NCBI GenBank assembly: GCA_030836965.1
Contig: JAUPLM010000219.1
Location: 1 to 7,645 of the forward strand
From: Thermodesulfobacteriota bacterium
GTDB taxonomy: Bacteria; Desulfobacterota; Desulfobacteria; Desulfobacterales; RPRI01
Length of the DNA: 7,645 nt
Direction: 5' to 3'
The translations under genes and the position numbers were made by a program. Positions 5,064 through 7,645 of this stretch are shown piece after piece. Position 1 is the first letter of the stretch; each line of letters opens with the position of its first letter. Under the pieces are notes generated by a model. The model worked only from the letters and a program-made list of their open reading frames with translations. It made no database searches and had not been told where the DNA came from.

Positions 5064-7523
5064 ATGAACGACCAAGTCAGGACAAATGAGGAACTTCTCA
5101 AAGAGATTGCCTTCTTAAAGCTCAAAATTCAGGAACTGGAACACTCGGAATCAGAGTGCAAGCGGGCGGAAGAGGCGCTCCGTGAGAGCGAGAAGCGCTT
5201 CAGGGAGTTGGCTGAGCTGTTACCTGAAACCGTTTACGAGACGGACATACAGGGCACACTGACCTTTGTAAACCGTAATGCCTTCGATCGCTTCGGATAT
5301 ACCCGTAAGGATCTGGCAGATGGTTTGAATGCGCTGGAAATGGTTATTCCCGATGAGCGTGGCCGGGCATTGGAAAACTTACAAAGAAGTATGCGCGGGG
5401 AAAGTATTGAATCGAGCGAATACACCCTCTTGAGAAGGGATGGGAGTAGTTTTCCGGCCATGATTTATTCAACTTTAATTATCCGTGACGGCAGGCCTGC
5501 AGGTTTACGGGGATTAATTGTCGACATCACCAGTCAAAAACGCGTTGAGGCGGAACTGAGGGAGAGTGAAAAAATATATCGCAGTGTAATTGAGAATATT
5601 CAGGACGTATTCTACCGCTCCGACGCAAATGGACGGCTACTCATCGGCAGCCCTTCAGGTGCCGCAATGTTCGGATATGATTCGATAGACGAAATGATCG
5701 GCCTGCCCCTTGATCAAGTCTGGCCTGACCCGAAGGGGCGTCAGCAGCTTCTGGCTCAGATCAAGGCCAAAGGCGGAGTCAGGGATTTCGAAGCTGTGCT
5801 CAGGAAAAAGGACGGAACCGAATTCAATGCCTCCTTCACAACCCATTTCTATTATGATGAGAACGGCAATTTCCTCGGTACCGAGGGAATCATAAAGGAT
5901 ATCACCGAGCAAAAGCTGGCGGAGGAAGAGCTGAAAGCTTCTCTCTCCCTGCTCAGCGCCTCCCTGGAATCCACTGCGGATGGTATTTTGATTGTGGACA
6001 GGAAAGGAAAGATTGCAAGATGGAATCAGAAATTCGCAGATATGTGGAAAATCCCGGGAGAGGTTCTCACGAGCCGTGATGACGAAAAAGCGATAAACCA
6101 TATACTTATGCAGCTTGCCGACCCGGAGCGGTTTGTAGAGAAAGTAAGGGAACTGTATCAACAACCGGATCAATCGAGTTTCGACCAGATCGAGTTTGTG
6201 GACGGGCGGCTTTTCGAGCGCTTTTCGCAACCGCAAAGAATTGAAGCAAATATTGTCGGCCGCGTCTGGTCATTCCGGGATATTACCGGACGCAAGAGGG
6301 CTGAAGAGGAAAAGGCGAAACTTGAAGAGCAGTACCGCCAGGCGCAGAAGATGGAGGCCATAGGCCAGCTCGCCGGAGGCGTTGCTCACGATTTCAACAA
6401 CATGCTGAACATTATCCTCGGCTATTCCCAGATGGCGCTGATGAAAACCGACCCATCATCCCAGCTCAGTGCGAATCTTATGGAAATCATGAACGCTGCA
6501 CGGCGTTCAGCTGACCTCGTACGGCAGCTCCTGGCATTTGCCCGAAAGCAAACCATTGCCCCAAAAGCGCTGGACCTGAATGATACCATATCCGGCATGC
6601 TCAATATGCTTCGGAAGCTGATCGGAGAAGATATCAACCTGATCTGGATGCCCGCTGCAAATCTGTGGCAGGTAAAAATGGACCCGGCTCAGATTGATCA
6701 GATTCTGGCCAACCTCGCGGTTAACGCCCGGGATTCGATCTCCGGCGTTGGAAAGATTACAATCGAGACCGGCAATGCTCAATTTGACAAGGAGTATTGC
6801 TCTCAAAACACAGATTTCGTTCCAGGACAGTATGTACTGCTATCGGTCAGTGACAATGGATGCGGGATGGACAAAGAGACCTGCGAGCAGATTTTCGAGC
6901 CATTTTTTACCACCAAGGAAGTGGGAAAAGGTACCGGCATGGGCCTTGCCACCGTGTATGGAATTGTGAAGCAGAACAGCGGTTTCATAAAGGTACAAAG
7001 CGAGCCGGGAAAGGGCACGACCTTCCGGATATACCTGCCCAGGCGAGAAGAAGAAGCGGGAACGGCAATCAATGAACCATGTATACATTCCGGGCCTCTC
7101 ACCGGCACGGAAACGGTTCTGCTTGTCGAAGACAACGAAGCTCTTTTAAAAATGGGAAAAATGATGCTCGAAGAACTGGGTTACGGGGTGCTGACCGCCG
7201 GAACTCCGGACGAGGCGGTTAAACTGGTTGAACAATACGCTGGGGATATCCATCTGGTATTGACCGATGTGGTGATGCCCGGGATGAACGGCCGGGATCT
7301 GATGAATCGGCTCAGTCTCCTTCGGCCCGGTATTAAAGGCCTGTTCATGTCAGGCTACACCTCAAATGTTATCGCTCATCGGGGTATTCTCGACGAAGGC
7401 GTTTACTTCATTCAGAAGCCCTTTCACATGGAAGTACTCGCATCAAGGATAAGGGACGCGCTGCTTGCAACAGATAGTTCCCACGTCAATTCCGATCCGA
7501 AGGTTGAGAATAAAGGCAGGTGA
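5064..7523 (+). CDS. Soluble PAS-PAS-PAS hybrid sensor histidine kinase with C-terminal receiver
   Basis: This 819-residue protein has no membrane segment, so it is a cytoplasmic sensor. In order it has an N-terminal coiled coil (about 1-48), PAS 1 (about 45-160, ending VDITSQKR), PAS 2 (about 168-285, ending KDITEQK), a more divergent PAS 3 (about 295-412, ending RDITGRKR), a coiled linker, and a HisKA domain with phospho-acceptor His442 in GGVAHDFNNML. An HATPase domain follows with the N box NLAVNARDS (550-558), G1 DNGCGMD (597-603), F box FEPFFTTK (611-618) and G2 GKGTGMGL (621-628). The receiver starts with VLLVEDNE and has acceptor Asp735 in LTDVVMPGMNG, Ser763 and Lys785. All catalytic residues are present. 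There is no HPt or DNA-binding output, so the phosphate must pass to a partner encoded elsewhere, or the receiver may act as an internal brake. ATG 5064 has GGAG 6 nt upstream. It is tightly coupled to a macro-domain gene 3 nt downstream. The signal sensed is unknown; no haem- or flavin-binding motif was recognised in the PAS domains. Confidence 0.95.
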   Translation: MNDQVRTNEELLKEIAFLKLKIQELEHSESECKRAEEALRESEKRFRELAELLPETVYETDIQGTLTFVNRNAFDRFGYTRKDLADGLNALEMVIPDERGRALENLQRSMRGESIESSEYTLLRRDGSSFPAMIYSTLIIRDGRPAGLRGLIVDITSQKRVEAELRESEKIYRSVIENIQDVFYRSDANGRLLIGSPSGAAMFGYDSIDEMIGLPLDQVWPDPKGRQQLLAQIKAKGGVRDFEAVLRKKDGTEFNASFTTHFYYDENGNFLGTEGIIKDITEQKLAEEELKASLSLLSASLESTADGILIVDRKGKIARWNQKFADMWKIPGEVLTSRDDEKAINHILMQLADPERFVEKVRELYQQPDQSSFDQIEFVDGRLFERFSQPQRIEANIVGRVWSFRDITGRKRAEEEKAKLEEQYRQAQKMEAIGQLAGGVAHDFNNMLNIILGYSQMALMKTDPSSQLSANLMEIMNAARRSADLVRQLLAFARKQTIAPKALDLNDTISGMLNMLRKLIGEDINLIWMPAANLWQVKMDPAQIDQILANLAVNARDSISGVGKITIETGNAQFDKEYCSQNTDFVPGQYVLLSVSDNGCGMDKETCEQIFEPFFTTKEVGKGTGMGLATVYGIVKQNSGFIKVQSEPGKGTTFRIYLPRREEEAGTAINEPCIHSGPLTGTETVLLVEDNEALLKMGKMMLEELGYGVLTAGTPDEAVKLVEQYAGDIHLVLTDVVMPGMNGRDLMNRLSLLRPGIKGLFMSGYTSNVIAHRGILDEGVYFIQKPFHMEVLASRIRDALLATDSSHVNSDPKVENKGR

Positions 7524-7526
7524 AAT

Positions 7527-7645
7527 ATGGAAAAGAATATAACCGGCATGATTGAAATTATGCAGGGAGATATCACAAAACTTGATGTTGATGCGATTGT
7601 CAATGCCGCCAACCGTTCTCTCCTGGGCGGGGGCGGAGTTGACGG
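7527..7645 (+). CDS. Macro-domain (ADP-ribose-binding/deacetylase-type) protein, 5' part only
   Basis: The frame from ATG 7527 stays open to the window end (39 codons). It shows the opening signature of macro domains: [18 protein letters not shown], then a small loop, then LLGGGGVDG. The Asn-rich NAAN motif and the glycine loop bind ADP-ribose, and in the YmdB-like class they hydrolyse O-acetyl-ADP-ribose or remove mono-ADP-ribose from targets. The start lies 3 nt after the kinase stop, and the AGGTGA overlapping that stop can act as its ribosome-binding site, so translation is probably coupled. In-frame ATGs at 7548 and 7560 are possible but less well placed. The rest of the domain lies beyond the window, so completeness and subclass cannot be judged. 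Confidence 0.88.
   Translation, partial: MEKNITGMIEIMQGDITKLDVDAIVNAANRSLLGGGGVD

Overview
The window looks like chromosomal DNA of a motile Gram-negative bacterium, most likely a deltaproteobacterium (Desulfobacterota). That placement is inference. It rests on the style of the chemoreceptor, the soluble PAS-rich hybrid kinase, the secreted Cache protein and an unusual Cys4 module in a small protein. No rRNA or other phylogenetic marker is present.

Region 1 (1-2700) is a chemosensory cluster on the minus strand. Read in the direction of transcription it holds an almost perfect sigma-28 (flagellar/chemotaxis) promoter at 2670-2697, a 70-residue excisionase-type helix-turn-helix protein, a secreted single-Cache protein, and a full-length transmembrane methyl-accepting chemotaxis protein (MCP). 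The MCP gene ends inside a 267-nt near-perfect palindrome. Its arms are 94 nt long with 5 mismatches, and its centre is a second, nearly concentric hairpin that also works as an intrinsic terminator for the minus strand. The left arm reads as the last eight codons and stop of a second, convergent gene with the same C-terminus. The window therefore probably begins at the tail of an inverted paralogue of the MCP, or else the palindrome is a mobile or repeated element that supplies gene ends.

Region 2 (2806-4531), also minus strand, encodes a 99-residue protein made of two almost identical Cys4 zinc-binding modules, followed after 37 nt by a 14-TM DHA2-type (EmrB/QacA-like) drug:proton antiporter. 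The two modules are 85-nt direct repeats with three differences, so the duplication is recent or is being homogenised.

Region 3 (4532-5063) is a roughly 530-nt gap without a convincing gene. It holds upstream sequence of the zinc-module gene and a plus-strand promoter-like TTGACA/TATAAT pair ahead of the kinase.

Region 4 (5064-7645), plus strand, encodes an 819-residue cytoplasmic hybrid histidine kinase (coiled coil, three PAS, HisKA, HATPase, receiver). Three bases later comes the start of a macro-domain (ADP-ribose-binding/hydrolysing) protein cut off by the window end. The kinase has no membrane segment and no output domain, so its input is intracellular and its target lies elsewhere.

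The most interesting material is the giant palindrome at the MCP tail, the sigma-28-driven HTH/Cache/MCP operon that may be a two-part receptor, the recently doubled Cys4 protein next to an efflux pump, and the kinase/macro-domain pairing.
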